Of a stretch of DNA of 64,000 bases, positions 36,686-47,037 are shown one piece after another. Under the pieces are notes generated by a model that made no database searches, was not told the DNA's origin, and saw nothing but the letters and a program-made list of their open reading frames with translations. The number at the start of each line of letters is the position of its first letter. The first letter of the stretch is position 1. The DNA lies in the NCBI RefSeq assembly GCF_000797495.1, contig NZ_JTGN01000003.1, positions 42,679 to 106,678 on the forward strand. Reading direction: 5' to 3'. Source of the DNA: Robinsoniella peoriensis (GTDB taxonomy: Bacteria > Bacillota > Clostridia > Lachnospirales > Lachnospiraceae). The translations under genes and the position numbers were made by a program.

Positions 36686-38493
36686 ATCTTTACCTCTATT
36701 CTATTCGCCGGAAACCGCAAGGTAATGATAGTGCCGATATCCGGTATACTAATTACATTCCAGTCAGCCTTCTCTCCATAATACATCTCTATCCTGGAAA
36801 ATACATTATTTAAACCGATCTTTTCCTGGTCTTCCTCCACAGCTGCAGACCGGTCATTATATTTTGTCACCTGTCTCTGATCCAGCCCGTTTCCATTATC
36901 CTCTATGATAACGCAGATATGCTTTCCCTCTTCTGTCAGTGAAATATCCACACGCAGCATTCCACCCTCTTCTATTCCTTTAAAACCATGGATCAGCGCA
37001 TTTTCTATGAATGGCTGTATCAGCAGTTTCTTGATCCTGTATTCTTTGCATACTTCCTGTACCGTAAGCTGGAACTCGAAGGCATGGTCAAAACGCATCT
37101 GCTGGAGGCTGATATATTTATCAATCCAGTCCGCCACTTCCGCTATGCTTACCTCTATGTTACTTTTATTTACACTATAGCGTAAAATAATGCCCAGATT
37201 TCTCAGCATTTCACTGATTTCATCTTCACCTCTGCTAATTGCCAGCCAGTTGATAGAGTCCAGGGTATTATACAGAAAATGAGGATTGATCTGCGCTTCC
37301 AATGCCCGTATCTCCGCATTCTTTCGTTTTTCGGTAACCCCTTCTACTTCCTCTATCAAAATAGAAACCCGTTCTGTCATGTCGTTAAAATTTTCGGCTA
37401 TTTCTCCCAGTTCGTCTTTATACTCCAGTCGAATCTCTGTTTTTAAATCACCGCTCTTTACCGCCTGGATTCCTGTAATAATTGTTTTTACCGAATCACC
37501 TATGTTCCGGACTGTGCCTGAAATCAGAAAGCAGGCGGATATAATCAGGATTCCTCCAAGAATCAGGGCATTCCTTCTTGTATCGCTAATTTCAGCGAGG
37601 ATCTTCTCCAGATCATAGGCATTATAATATACCCAATCCGTTTTTGTATCTTCATAAGTACTAATCCCTATTTTTTTATCTTCCATTTCCCCTGTCATCC
37701 TGATAAAATCTGTGATATTTTGATTAGCCTCCAGGGTCGTACCGGCAAAAAATGAATCAGGATAGGTAATGATATGGCTCTGACTATCCAGTATAAAGTT
37801 AATTCCGTTCCATGCAATCTCCCTGTCATTTTCACATAGTTTTTTCAGAATACTTTCATCCAGGATCATTACAATGGCTGCGATAGGTTCACTTTCCAGC
37901 TCATCAAGATCGTAGATCGCTTTTGCTATCTGAAATACATGCAGCTGTTCCTCATCCTGCTCCATGACAGCAGTTGGCAGGATCGCAATCCCTGTGGATT
38001 CCTGCGCTTTTTTATAGGCAGCAGTTTCTCTCAGATCCACATAATCTTTCCATATATTCTCTCTGACGGAGGCTGTCCCCCAATCATAAGTTACATCCGT
38101 TCCACTGGCAGTGATGACACTGATACAGCGTATTCCTCCCACTGAATTGTTGTATTCCTGCAGCCGGCTGTAAATATTATGGCGGCTTTCCACCTGTTTG
38201 TTAATGTCCTTGCTTTTTAATCCTTTGATTTCATCAATCAGACCGCTGTCCACATTCATCTGGTAAACCAGGTTCATGTAGATATCCAGAGTCAGATCTA
38301 CCCTTTCTGAAATCTGCACCAGCTGGCTGGTCATTAATTCCTGGATTTTATTTTCCATTTGCTTTTGATTCATACTCATCATGACATACCAGGAAATACT
38401 GATGGGAAGCAGAACTGCAAGCACAAACGTAATAATCAGTTTCTGCCAGATTTTCCGATTATAAAACCAGGAACTGAATTTTAATTTTTTCAT
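36682..38493 (-). CDS. YesM-type sensor histidine kinase
   Basis: 603 residues. First span LIITFVLAVLLPISISWYVM (about 18-38), large extracellular sensor region, second span LILGGILIISACFLISG (about 305), HAMP linker, His_kinase motif RALEAQINPHFLYNTLDSINW (phospho-His about 398), HATPase QPFIENALIHGFKG and VIIEDNGNGL. A membrane sensor for extracellular sugars. The start overlaps the GH127-like gene's stop by four bases, which is unusual for a secreted hydrolase and its regulator and suggests strict co-expression. Confidence 0.95.
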   Translation of the reverse strand: MKKLKFSSWFYNRKIWQKLIITFVLAVLLPISISWYVMMSMNQKQMENKIQELMTSQLVQISERVDLTLDIYMNLVYQMNVDSGLIDEIKGLKSKDINKQVESRHNIYSRLQEYNNSVGGIRCISVITASGTDVTYDWGTASVRENIWKDYVDLRETAAYKKAQESTGIAILPTAVMEQDEEQLHVFQIAKAIYDLDELESEPIAAIVMILDESILKKLCENDREIAWNGINFILDSQSHIITYPDSFFAGTTLEANQNITDFIRMTGEMEDKKIGISTYEDTKTDWVYYNAYDLEKILAEISDTRRNALILGGILIISACFLISGTVRNIGDSVKTIITGIQAVKSGDLKTEIRLEYKDELGEIAENFNDMTERVSILIEEVEGVTEKRKNAEIRALEAQINPHFLYNTLDSINWLAISRGEDEISEMLRNLGIILRYSVNKSNIEVSIAEVADWIDKYISLQQMRFDHAFEFQLTVQEVCKEYRIKKLLIQPFIENALIHGFKGIEEGGMLRVDISLTEEGKHICVIIEDNGNGLDQRQVTKYNDRSAAVEEDQEKIGLNNVFSRIEMYYGEKADWNVISIPDIGTIITLRFPANRIEVKI

Positions 38494-41400
38494 TTCGTTT
38501 CGCGCTCACTCACTTTCCAGCGGTAAATTCCGGTGGCCCGCTTATCCTCTGCTACCGTCATGACCAGACGCAGTCCTTTTGTGGTTACGGGTTCCAGGAA
38601 AAACCCGTTATACTGGTCTTTATTTAGTAATTTTCCTGCATCTGTTTTCATGACTGCCCTGCACCATTCCCCTTTTTGATCCAGGTATTCCACATGGAAA
38701 TCCGAAGGAGCCCCGGTATCATCCTCATCATCATACCAGTATATTTCACAGGCTCCTATTGCAACGGGTTCTATCCAGTTATATGCAATCCAGCAGGAGG
38801 CACCGGCAGGCTGCTGCCAGTTTCCCCATCCCTTTCCCATTCCTTCATTGGAAGAAGTCGGGTGGAATCCGGCATCTTTTATTCCATTTAAATTTTCCCA
38901 GGAAGCCGTATAATGGGCGCTAAGCGAAGCCGTCTGTTCCAGACTGTCGCTTTGCACTGTCAACGGATTTTTCTGTGTGAAGGTGCCGGAAACTGACAGA
39001 TCACCTGTCACTTTTTCAATATGAAAGCTTCCGTCTTCTTCAACCTTTACCTCTTTTCCATTTACCATCAGATTTTGAAGCATATACCCCTCTTTTGGAT
39101 TTGTGTATATATTTACCTGTTGATTTTCAAATACCAGCTCTCTGTCCGTCCGGATACTTCCTCCTTCCATCCCCTCATCTTCAATCCTGACTTCATACCA
39201 TTTGCTATCCGGACTCTCTGTGTAAAGAATCTGATAATAGATTTTTCGGTTTGAATAAACAGATGCAGCGTAAGGTATAAATTTCACTCCGTTTATGGAA
39301 AGGGCAGGCATGGAATATCCGATCCGTTCTGTCATATCCGTTACCTTTTTTGTGAGAATCAGTGTATCTTTATAAACAGGCGTTTCGCTCACCATGACAA
39401 AAGGACCGTACATAACCGAAGCCACCTCATCCTTATTTCCCGTTTTCAGATAACAGGAGAACGGAAGATGCAGTTGTACTTCATCACCGCCCGAAAGCTC
39501 TGGAAGCACCCGAAAGCCTTGCTCTTCTACCGTTTCTGTTTCCACACCATTTACCTGTATCCTCATATTTTTGCCACACCAGGATGGAATCCTGAATCTG
39601 ACACGCACCCTGCTATTGTTCGGCTTATCCAGGTTCTCAACCTTAAGCTTTGCTTCTTCACTGAATATGCCCGCTTCCATGAGAATTTTTAATCCCTGTT
39701 CGCTGAGTGTTTTTTCTCCAGTCCGGTACAGATTAACGGTTACCATATTATCCCTGACTTCGAATATCCTGAGTGCATCGGTATATTCACATCCTCCATC
39801 TTCTTGAAGTTGATTTCCTAGCAGGTTTTCATAATATTCCATATAGTCTGCTTTGTATGGATTAACCTGATGCAGTTTCCAGGTTAATTCCAGCATGCGG
39901 CGGCAGATCCTTTTATTTTTTTCTCTTTCTAAAACTGTGTTTTCTATCTTCTGATTCTCATTTCTGAATCTGCCATTTACACCTGTCATCCCGGTGGCAT
40001 AAGTATATTCTTGAGTTGCCATATTCCAAAAATTTGCAGCCGCTTTGGCCGCTTCTGTATTTGCAGGATCTGTGCATGAAATTTCAAGCAGGGTTTCCGC
40101 CTGCGATACCGCCGCCTGGACAGACAGCAGATTCATTCGGTCTCTGCCCTCTTTCATAGCCGTATACCATTCCATCTGCACAAAATTCCAGGCACTTTTT
40201 AAATAACTTTCATCCTTTACAATACTGGACAGCCTCGCCAATGCACCGCCCAAAGCATGAGTATCACCGCTGACATCCTGGCTCCACATTGCTTTTTTCT
40301 GCCCTTTTGTATAATTACTGCTGCGTTCTATGATCCATTTTCCCAGACACTGAGCCGTCTCAAGTGCCTCCTGACTGTCCATAGTACAGTATGTATCTAA
40401 AAGCCCATTCATCAGACTGCCCAGAACGGCAAATGGCGCCCCTGTTTCAGGGTAAGACTTACCGTTCTCCAGACGAGAGATTTGATCCGGACAATCTGCA
40501 CCCAGATATCCCGTTCCCCATCCCATTCCTTCTGACAGAAGCTGCAGGCTCCTGAGCTCGTGTATCATATAGAAGGCTTTTTCCTTCAGGGTTTGATCCT
40601 GCTTGTACTGATAGCTCTGTGCCAGATTTGTCAGCCATTCCCCGGCTGCCCTTCCTCTTAACAATCCTGCCGGATTTTCCCATCCGGTCAGAGGAACGGC
40701 ACCTTTAGTATCCACCTTATAATTCTGGCGATAGCTGTATAACAGCCGGTCTGCATCCATACGAATATCCAGGGGATCCAGCTGATCATTTATTCCGCTT
40801 TCAAACAGTGCTTCTACCTGCATCTCATCCATGGCATAGTTATAGATGGCAATCTCAGCCAGCTTGCCATTCATTGGATCATCCGTAAATTGTCCCTTCC
40901 CAAAATAATTATTTCTGGTAGACCCCAATTCTGAAAGGCTGGCCTTTGTCCTGGCTTCTCCAACCACCTTTCCATTTTCATAAAGGGTTATATGGTTATC
41001 CTCTATAGTTACTGTTGTAAAAACCCAGGTGTTTCGAGGAAAATCACTGCCTTTTTCCACTCCGCTTTCATGGGTCCATCCCTGGTTTGTAATAGCTGTG
41101 GCATAACCTTTAAAACCTTTATTATTACCATTGGAAAGCAAATACATATAAGAACTCTGGTTATTGCCAAAATCCCAAATTCTCTGGTACCGAGCAGAAG
41201 ACCGCAGATTAACCCATGTACTGACGGTAATTTCCGTCTCATTCTCTAAAATACCGGATGGAAGTTCCAGATATGCACCCGTGGTTCCTCCCTGCAGATC
41301 CAGGGCATTTAAGCGCACTCCGTTTATTACTTCTGTGCTGATCCGTACACCGTCCTCCTGATAATTTCTGATCACCCCGTCATTTCCCCGCCCGGAAACA

Positions 41401-41570
41401 TCCTCGATCACAGCCGACTTTATATCTTTAAAATTATAATATAAGATCTGGCCTTTTATCGTCTGACCTTCCGCCTGCACTTTAATGGAAGGCACTGCAG
41501 CAATCAGGAACAGAAAAACTGCCCATGCTGTTAAAAATTTTATCTTTTTAATATGAATTCCCCCAACCAT
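38490..41570 (-). CDS. Secreted LamG plus degenerate GH127-like protein (pseudo-enzyme)
   Basis: 1026 residues. Signal peptide (FLTAWAVFLFLIAAVPSIKVQAEG), LamG-like domain (about 40-260: YLELPSGIL, TISTWV-like ITVSTWVNLRSS, YQRIWDFGNNQSSYMYLL), GH127-like barrel (about 290-640), beta domain and a C-terminal sugar-binding-like module. It is paralogous to the 1746-residue neighbour, but the acid/base Glu (GENF) is NGRF, the zinc Glu of ETC is Arg (RIC), and the ~45 residues containing the CC pair are deleted. By the HypBA1 model it should be inactive; it could bind ligand. Stop overlaps the kinase start by four bases. Start follows AGAAGA weakly. Confidence 0.75.
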   Translation of the reverse strand: MVGGIHIKKIKFLTAWAVFLFLIAAVPSIKVQAEGQTIKGQILYYNFKDIKSAVIEDVSGRGNDGVIRNYQEDGVRISTEVINGVRLNALDLQGGTTGAYLELPSGILENETEITVSTWVNLRSSARYQRIWDFGNNQSSYMYLLSNGNNKGFKGYATAITNQGWTHESGVEKGSDFPRNTWVFTTVTIEDNHITLYENGKVVGEARTKASLSELGSTRNNYFGKGQFTDDPMNGKLAEIAIYNYAMDEMQVEALFESGINDQLDPLDIRMDADRLLYSYRQNYKVDTKGAVPLTGWENPAGLLRGRAAGEWLTNLAQSYQYKQDQTLKEKAFYMIHELRSLQLLSEGMGWGTGYLGADCPDQISRLENGKSYPETGAPFAVLGSLMNGLLDTYCTMDSQEALETAQCLGKWIIERSSNYTKGQKKAMWSQDVSGDTHALGGALARLSSIVKDESYLKSAWNFVQMEWYTAMKEGRDRMNLLSVQAAVSQAETLLEISCTDPANTEAAKAAANFWNMATQEYTYATGMTGVNGRFRNENQKIENTVLEREKNKRICRRMLELTWKLHQVNPYKADYMEYYENLLGNQLQEDGGCEYTDALRIFEVRDNMVTVNLYRTGEKTLSEQGLKILMEAGIFSEEAKLKVENLDKPNNSRVRVRFRIPSWCGKNMRIQVNGVETETVEEQGFRVLPELSGGDEVQLHLPFSCYLKTGNKDEVASVMYGPFVMVSETPVYKDTLILTKKVTDMTERIGYSMPALSINGVKFIPYAASVYSNRKIYYQILYTESPDSKWYEVRIEDEGMEGGSIRTDRELVFENQQVNIYTNPKEGYMLQNLMVNGKEVKVEEDGSFHIEKVTGDLSVSGTFTQKNPLTVQSDSLEQTASLSAHYTASWENLNGIKDAGFHPTSSNEGMGKGWGNWQQPAGASCWIAYNWIEPVAIGACEIYWYDDEDDTGAPSDFHVEYLDQKGEWCRAVMKTDAGKLLNKDQYNGFFLEPVTTKGLRLVMTVAEDKRATGIYRWKVSERETK

Positions 41571-41617
41571 TTTTCTTCTGATTGTACTACAAAATTATAT
41601 TTATTGCACGGATAATA

Positions 41618-41649
41618 CAGGCCAGGATTTAAATATTTATCCTGACCTG
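41618..41649 (-). terminator. Intercistronic hairpin between the GH127 genes
   Basis: Minus strand CAGGTCAGGAT, loop, ATCCTGGCCTG: an 11-bp stem with one G-U pair and no T run. Could be a weak terminator or stabilise the upstream mRNA. Confidence 0.45.
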
Positions 41650-41682
41650 TCTGTTTATTAAACGCTATTCCATTACCCCCGG

Positions 41683-44600
41683 CTATTTTACCTGAACCCG
41701 GATTTCTTTTTTCTTTCCATTGAATGTATACACCCAGATCTTACAGCTGCCTTTTCTTTTCGCCTTGATTACACCGGATGAACTGACACTTGCAATCTTT
41801 TTATTTGTAGTCTTGAAAGTATACCGGTAACTGGCTGTATTCTTTGGAAGTGTTACTTTAATTGTAAACTTTTTACCTTTCTTTATAGTAACGCTCTTCT
41901 TATTCAGTTTTACAATCTTGGACGGAGCTTTCTTAACAGTTATGTTCCATATCTTCATCTTACCGCTTTTGCTGACTGCATGAATCACTGCTTTTCCTGT
42001 CTTTTTGCCCTGTACCTGTCCCTTTTTGTTTACGGTTACAACACCTTTGCCTTTTTTAATGCTGAAGGTATATCCGGACGCAGACAATTTAATTTTTTCT
42101 TTTTTCCCGATAGTCAATTTCTTTGTGGACACTATTTTTATCTTCACAAGTTTATCTTTAGATGAAGTCAGTGTTTTCAGAATATTATCTACCTCCTGCT
42201 GTGATGCATTTGCTTTTCCCAGGATGACTTTGGCACTGTTTAAAGCTTTTATAAATTGATCCCAGCTGGCTTTCGTATAATTATCCTGTTTTTCTTTACT
42301 GCATGCACTCACCAGGGAAACCAGGCGGCTCTTGTCCACCGGTTTTACTACGGGTTTCAGAACTAATCCATTCACTGCATTTTCCAGCTTCTTACAGCCT
42401 TCTTCTACTTGTTCTACGGTAATATCTTCTTTGGATAAAAGACCTTTCACTTCCTCGATCACCCGTTTTAATTCTGCTGCGGATGCGTCTGTATAAGCTT
42501 TGGTATCCATTGCTTCTGCTTTTGCAATCGCTTCTGCTAATTTGGCAGTATTTACTACAGGTTTTTCATTATCTTCATAAGTAACAACCCAGCGATAGAT
42601 ACCGATAGCAGCTGCATTATCCGCTACTGTCATTTGCAGACGTAATCTGGTTGTGGTAAACGTATTAAATGTAAAAGGATTATATTGGTCAATATTCTTT
42701 GCTTTTCCCGGATCTGAAGTCAGCACCGCTTCCTGAACACTTCCATTTTCATCTTCATACTGAAATTTGATTTCTCCGGGAACTCTGGTGTCTGCACCGT
42801 CATCATACCAGAAAATACTGCTTCCATTGATGGTTACCGGAGCATCCCACTCATACTCAACCCAGCACTGTGCTCCTTTGGACTGCGGCCAGTTTCCCCA
42901 TCCTTTTCCCATTCCACCATTTGAAACGGCAGGATTAAATTTTTGATTTTTTATTCCATTTAAATTTTCCCACCCCGCTGTAAAATGGGCACTGACTGTT
43001 GCTGTCTGTTCTACGGCACTGTTATCCTGTGCCGGCGGATTAATAAGGGCAAATGATCCAGAAATTTCCGTATTCTTCTGTACATTTTTTACCGTGTAAG
43101 TATTGTCTGCACCGATAGTTACCAGCTGCCCGTCAACCATCAGCTTCTTTACTTTATATCCTTCATTGGGCTTTGCCGTAATAATCAGGTCACTGCCTTC
43201 TTTTACCAGCTCGGAGTTCACTTCAAAGCTTCCCCGTTCCGGTGTGGAATTACTGATGTTTACTTCATAATAAGCACCGCTGCCTTCTCCCGACATGATT
43301 TTAAAATACGTATGGTAAGCGTAATCGGATGCATCATACATCGGGCGGAATGTCAATCCGTTTGTAACAAGGGTAGGAACCTTTTCTTCTTCTGCTTTTT
43401 TAATCGAACGATCCAGTACATTGGATAATACCAGTGTTTTCCATTTACTGGAATCGGATTTAGCAACCATAACAAACGGTCCGTACATCAGACTTGCCAC
43501 GTCAGCACCACTCAGCTGATCCGGGGTTTTGTCAAGATGGTATCCATAAGGTGTACGGATCATGATCACATCTCCTGCTTTTACACCATTTAAGGTTACA
43601 TAGGAGCTTGGTTCTGCCTGTTCGATCAGCTTATTTCCATTTACGGTAACCTCAAATCCCTGTTCTGCCCAGTAAGGGACTCTTAGCTTCATATCAAATT
43701 CAGATGCTGTCTGCCCCTGGGTCTTGGCAACAGTCAGTGTGGTAACCTCGGAAGGGAATTCCGTATCCTGGGTTACCGTAACCCCCTTTTCCTGCCATGT
43801 AACGCTGGATGGCAGATACAGGTTAACATACATGGTAGTATCATCCTGGTAATAGGCAGCTTCCTGATATTTTACGTGATTCTCCATACCGGTGCCGTGG
43901 CAGCAGGTAAAGGAATCGTAATCTCCGCCGTAATCTTTACGAACACCAGGTCCAATCGGAAGCATATATGTTGTTCCATTATGCATTTTTTCCGTTACAT
44001 TTGGATTCTGGGATGCAATAATCTGATTGTACAGAGTTCTTTCATAATAATCCATGTATTTTGCATTATCTGCGTCATACTGATACAGCATTTTCGTAAG
44101 TTTCAGCATATTATAAGCGGCGCAGGTTTCACAATTTCGATCTCCGTTAATATACTCTGCCTGCTTATATGGTTCTTTAAAGTTTTCACCGGTACCTACA
44201 CCTCCGATGGAATAGGCATATCTGGAAACTACCATATCCCAGAAATTGCTGGCCACATGGAAATAGTAGGGTTCTTCCTGCCCTGCCTGAACTGTCGCCT
44301 GATAAACTTCCATAGCTCCAATGATCTGGGGAATATGCTGGTTGGCATGACGCCCCTGGATATCGTCAACATTTTTACTTAAATTGTCAAAGAATTTGGT
44401 GTTATCAAAAAGTCTGGCACCTTTTAAGTAATCCTCGTCACCAGTCAGTTCATATAATTTTGCCATGGATTCATTAAATCCCCCAAGCTCACCTGCAATA
44501 TACATATCCCACATCTTGGTAAGCTGCTCCTGGGAACACGCGCTGAGACGCTGATATACCCATTTGCCAAGTGCTTTTGCCGCTTCTAATGCTTCTTCAT

Positions 44601-46923
44601 TTCCTGCATAAGTGTATGCATCCAGAAAACCTGCGATAATCTTATGGAGCGTATAGTAAGGTGCCCATATAGTGGCATACGGCGTATACTGCTCTAGCAG
44701 CGCGAACTGATCGGGTGAATAAGCACTGATAAAACCTTCGCCCCACTCCCGGGGATTTGTATTCCACACTTTCTGATCCGTACCCTTTGTCTTAAATGCT
44801 GCGGGATCTCCCTGGGAAAGCATTTGCAGGCTGCGCAGCTCATGGATCATTTCATCCAGCTTTTCTTTTATCTCTGCATCTTTTGTGGATGCATATGCCA
44901 GTGATAATGCCGACAGATAGTGACCGGTAGAATGCCCTCTTAACAGTCCGGTTGGCTCGTCCCAGCCTCCCAGTGGTGCAGCACCTTTGGTATCTGCGCC
45001 AAAAGTCTTGCGGAAATTATAAAGCATTCTGTCATTATCCAGAAGTTTCAGGTATTCCAGGGTTCTGCTTCTGTTCTGGGTCAGTATGGAATCACCATCC
45101 AATGTGATATCATTCAGATCAAATCCTTCTGCCTGAAGTACAATATCGGAATCAAGCTGTTCTACAACAGTTACTTCTGCTTTAATTACCTGTTTGGTAC
45201 CCAGTAATCTGCCCTTTACCTCAAATTTCCCAGGCTGAGCATAGTCGCCTTTATCCGGTGTATTCCATACCGTTTTGACTTTGCCTGCCTTACCGTTGCT
45301 GTAAGTTACCTTTATGGAATCAGGAAGGGAAGGTACATTACCTGCTTTCGTGGTTACATAGACAGGTTCATAGTTCGTGATGGTAACCTCCTCATCCTCT
45401 GCAAGAACCGTTGCGGTAAATACCTTATTGCCGGAAGCTGTCTTAAAGCTGGCAGAAGCTGTCAGCAATACTTCCACATCCGGCTGTCCAGCCGCTGGAC
45501 GGATTACTTTTCCATCGTTAGCTATAACATCCGGCCTGGAACTTTCCCAGGTAATTACGGATCCATTTTTCCCTTCTGTGGGCAGCTGCAGATTAGATAC
45601 CACGCTGTCTAAATCCACCAGGTTTATTTCAGCCAGATCCTGCGCTACAATAGCTTTATCACCAAGCATGGCAGGTACCACTGCCCGGAATTCTTTTGTA
45701 GCACTTGCCTCCTGATACTTTACAGTTGCGGTGAGGGTTACCTGCGCATCCGGTTCTCCTGCAGCCGGCCGGACTACTTTTCCGTCATTGGCAATGACCG
45801 CCGGGTCAGAACTGATCCATTCAATCACGGATCCGTTTTCTCCAGCTGCCGGCAGAGACAGATCTGCGGTAACTGCAGTGAGATCTCCCAAGTTAAGCGC
45901 TGCTGCATCCCCATTCACAATTCCGGTATCATCCACGTCATACATAGCGGCTACCTGTTCCGCATTCATTGCATAATTATAAATCTCAAATTCTGCGTAC
46001 TGCGCATTAGTAGGATCATCACCAAATTGTCCATAACCAATATAATTCTGGGTAGTGTGTCCCATATCTTTTAACGAAATTCCGGTATCCTTTGTTTCCA
46101 CCAGAGATCCATTTTCATACAGGGACATATTGGTGCCATCAATGACTACTGTGGTCAGTACCCATCTGTTTTTATCTACATTGCTCCCTTTGGATACTCC
46201 CTGCTCCCTGCTCCAGCCTCCTGTGGTTATGGCTGCACTGTATCCTTTAAAACCATCATTTGCTCCGTCAGATAAAAGATACATATAGGAGCTTGTGCCG
46301 GATCCCAGATCCCAGATCCTCTGGTAACCGGTATCGGTCAGAAGCTTCACCCAGGTACTGATGGTAACGCTTTCTTCTCCATCCAGCAAGCCTACCGGAA
46401 GTTCCAGATAGCCTCCATCAGATCCCCCGGGAAGTGATAGTGCCTTAACATCTTTCCCATAGATATTGGTATCAATGATGCGAAATCCTCCTGCATCATA
46501 ATTTCGAACAACACCGGCTTTCCCATTTCCGGAAGCATCATTAATAATTGTGGAGTCATAACTTTGAAAATCATAATATACGATTTTCCCCTGCTCTTTT
46601 ACGTCTCCGGATTCTTTACCGGTATTGTCTTCCTCTTGTACACCGCCGGTTTCTTTTCCGATACTGTCTTCCTCTTGTACATCAAGGATTTCATTTCCGA
46701 TACTGTCGGCCTCTGTTGCACCGCCATTTGTTTCCTGTTCACTGCTGTTTTCATTTTCTGCATCACTGCCTGCTTCTTCAGCATAGTTGTCTTCTATACT
46801 GCTATTGCTATCCGCTACATTGCTGACTGCATCCTCGGCAGCCCGTACTTCAAGTCCCGGTGATACCGTACCCATTATCATAGCGGCAGACAGCAATACA
46901 GACAACACTTTTTTCCATTTCAT
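41683..46923 (-). CDS. Giant secreted GH127-type beta-L-arabinofuranosidase
   Basis: 1746 residues. Signal peptide (MKWKKVLSVLLSAAMIMGTVS), acidic linker with three SIGKETGGVQEE-type repeats, LamG domain (about 150-330), two atrophied Ig-like repeats (DLTAVTADLSLPAAGENGSV; DLDSVVSNLQLPTEGKNGSV), a Big_4-like domain, then a GH127-type catalytic region (about 640-1150): GLLRGHSTGHYLSALSLAYA, HANQHIPQIIGAME, GENF with acid/base Glu (near 910), ETC (near 930) and TCCHGTG (near 1006) for zinc and nucleophile. Two FIVAR-like and two Big_2-like repeats end the chain; no sorting motif. It likely removes beta-L-arabinofuranose from plant glycans outside the cell. GH146 cannot be excluded. Confidence 0.85.
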   Translation of the reverse strand: MKWKKVLSVLLSAAMIMGTVSPGLEVRAAEDAVSNVADSNSSIEDNYAEEAGSDAENENSSEQETNGGATEADSIGNEILDVQEEDSIGKETGGVQEEDNTGKESGDVKEQGKIVYYDFQSYDSTIINDASGNGKAGVVRNYDAGGFRIIDTNIYGKDVKALSLPGGSDGGYLELPVGLLDGEESVTISTWVKLLTDTGYQRIWDLGSGTSSYMYLLSDGANDGFKGYSAAITTGGWSREQGVSKGSNVDKNRWVLTTVVIDGTNMSLYENGSLVETKDTGISLKDMGHTTQNYIGYGQFGDDPTNAQYAEFEIYNYAMNAEQVAAMYDVDDTGIVNGDAAALNLGDLTAVTADLSLPAAGENGSVIEWISSDPAVIANDGKVVRPAAGEPDAQVTLTATVKYQEASATKEFRAVVPAMLGDKAIVAQDLAEINLVDLDSVVSNLQLPTEGKNGSVITWESSRPDVIANDGKVIRPAAGQPDVEVLLTASASFKTASGNKVFTATVLAEDEEVTITNYEPVYVTTKAGNVPSLPDSIKVTYSNGKAGKVKTVWNTPDKGDYAQPGKFEVKGRLLGTKQVIKAEVTVVEQLDSDIVLQAEGFDLNDITLDGDSILTQNRSRTLEYLKLLDNDRMLYNFRKTFGADTKGAAPLGGWDEPTGLLRGHSTGHYLSALSLAYASTKDAEIKEKLDEMIHELRSLQMLSQGDPAAFKTKGTDQKVWNTNPREWGEGFISAYSPDQFALLEQYTPYATIWAPYYTLHKIIAGFLDAYTYAGNEEALEAAKALGKWVYQRLSACSQEQLTKMWDMYIAGELGGFNESMAKLYELTGDEDYLKGARLFDNTKFFDNLSKNVDDIQGRHANQHIPQIIGAMEVYQATVQAGQEEPYYFHVASNFWDMVVSRYAYSIGGVGTGENFKEPYKQAEYINGDRNCETCAAYNMLKLTKMLYQYDADNAKYMDYYERTLYNQIIASQNPNVTEKMHNGTTYMLPIGPGVRKDYGGDYDSFTCCHGTGMENHVKYQEAAYYQDDTTMYVNLYLPSSVTWQEKGVTVTQDTEFPSEVTTLTVAKTQGQTASEFDMKLRVPYWAEQGFEVTVNGNKLIEQAEPSSYVTLNGVKAGDVIMIRTPYGYHLDKTPDQLSGADVASLMYGPFVMVAKSDSSKWKTLVLSNVLDRSIKKAEEEKVPTLVTNGLTFRPMYDASDYAYHTYFKIMSGEGSGAYYEVNISNSTPERGSFEVNSELVKEGSDLIITAKPNEGYKVKKLMVDGQLVTIGADNTYTVKNVQKNTEISGSFALINPPAQDNSAVEQTATVSAHFTAGWENLNGIKNQKFNPAVSNGGMGKGWGNWPQSKGAQCWVEYEWDAPVTINGSSIFWYDDGADTRVPGEIKFQYEDENGSVQEAVLTSDPGKAKNIDQYNPFTFNTFTTTRLRLQMTVADNAAAIGIYRWVVTYEDNEKPVVNTAKLAEAIAKAEAMDTKAYTDASAAELKRVIEEVKGLLSKEDITVEQVEEGCKKLENAVNGLVLKPVVKPVDKSRLVSLVSACSKEKQDNYTKASWDQFIKALNSAKVILGKANASQQEVDNILKTLTSSKDKLVKIKIVSTKKLTIGKKEKIKLSASGYTFSIKKGKGVVTVNKKGQVQGKKTGKAVIHAVSKSGKMKIWNITVKKAPSKIVKLNKKSVTIKKGKKFTIKVTLPKNTASYRYTFKTTNKKIASVSSSGVIKAKRKGSCKIWVYTFNGKKKEIRVQVK

Positions 46924-46958
46924 AGCCTTATCCCCTTCCTTTGATTGTTATAATAAAT

Positions 46959-46987
46959 ATTATAAGATCAAAGAATATTCAGGGCAA
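46959..46987 (-). promoter_or_regulatory. Promoter of the giant GH127 gene
   Basis: Minus strand TTGCCC (46982-46987), 17-base spacer, TATAAT (46959-46964). A dyad AGAATATT / AATATTCT (46972-46999) covers the -35, a possible regulator site. Confidence 0.65.
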
Positions 46988-47037
46988 TTCCAATATTCTA
47001 AGACGGGTGGAAAAAACTTATCTAAATTTGTATAAAT

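Noticed and set aside
43876..44382. 168-codon plus-strand frame
   Set aside because: Antisense to the GH127 catalytic region, with no start site and low-complexity hydrophobic translation.
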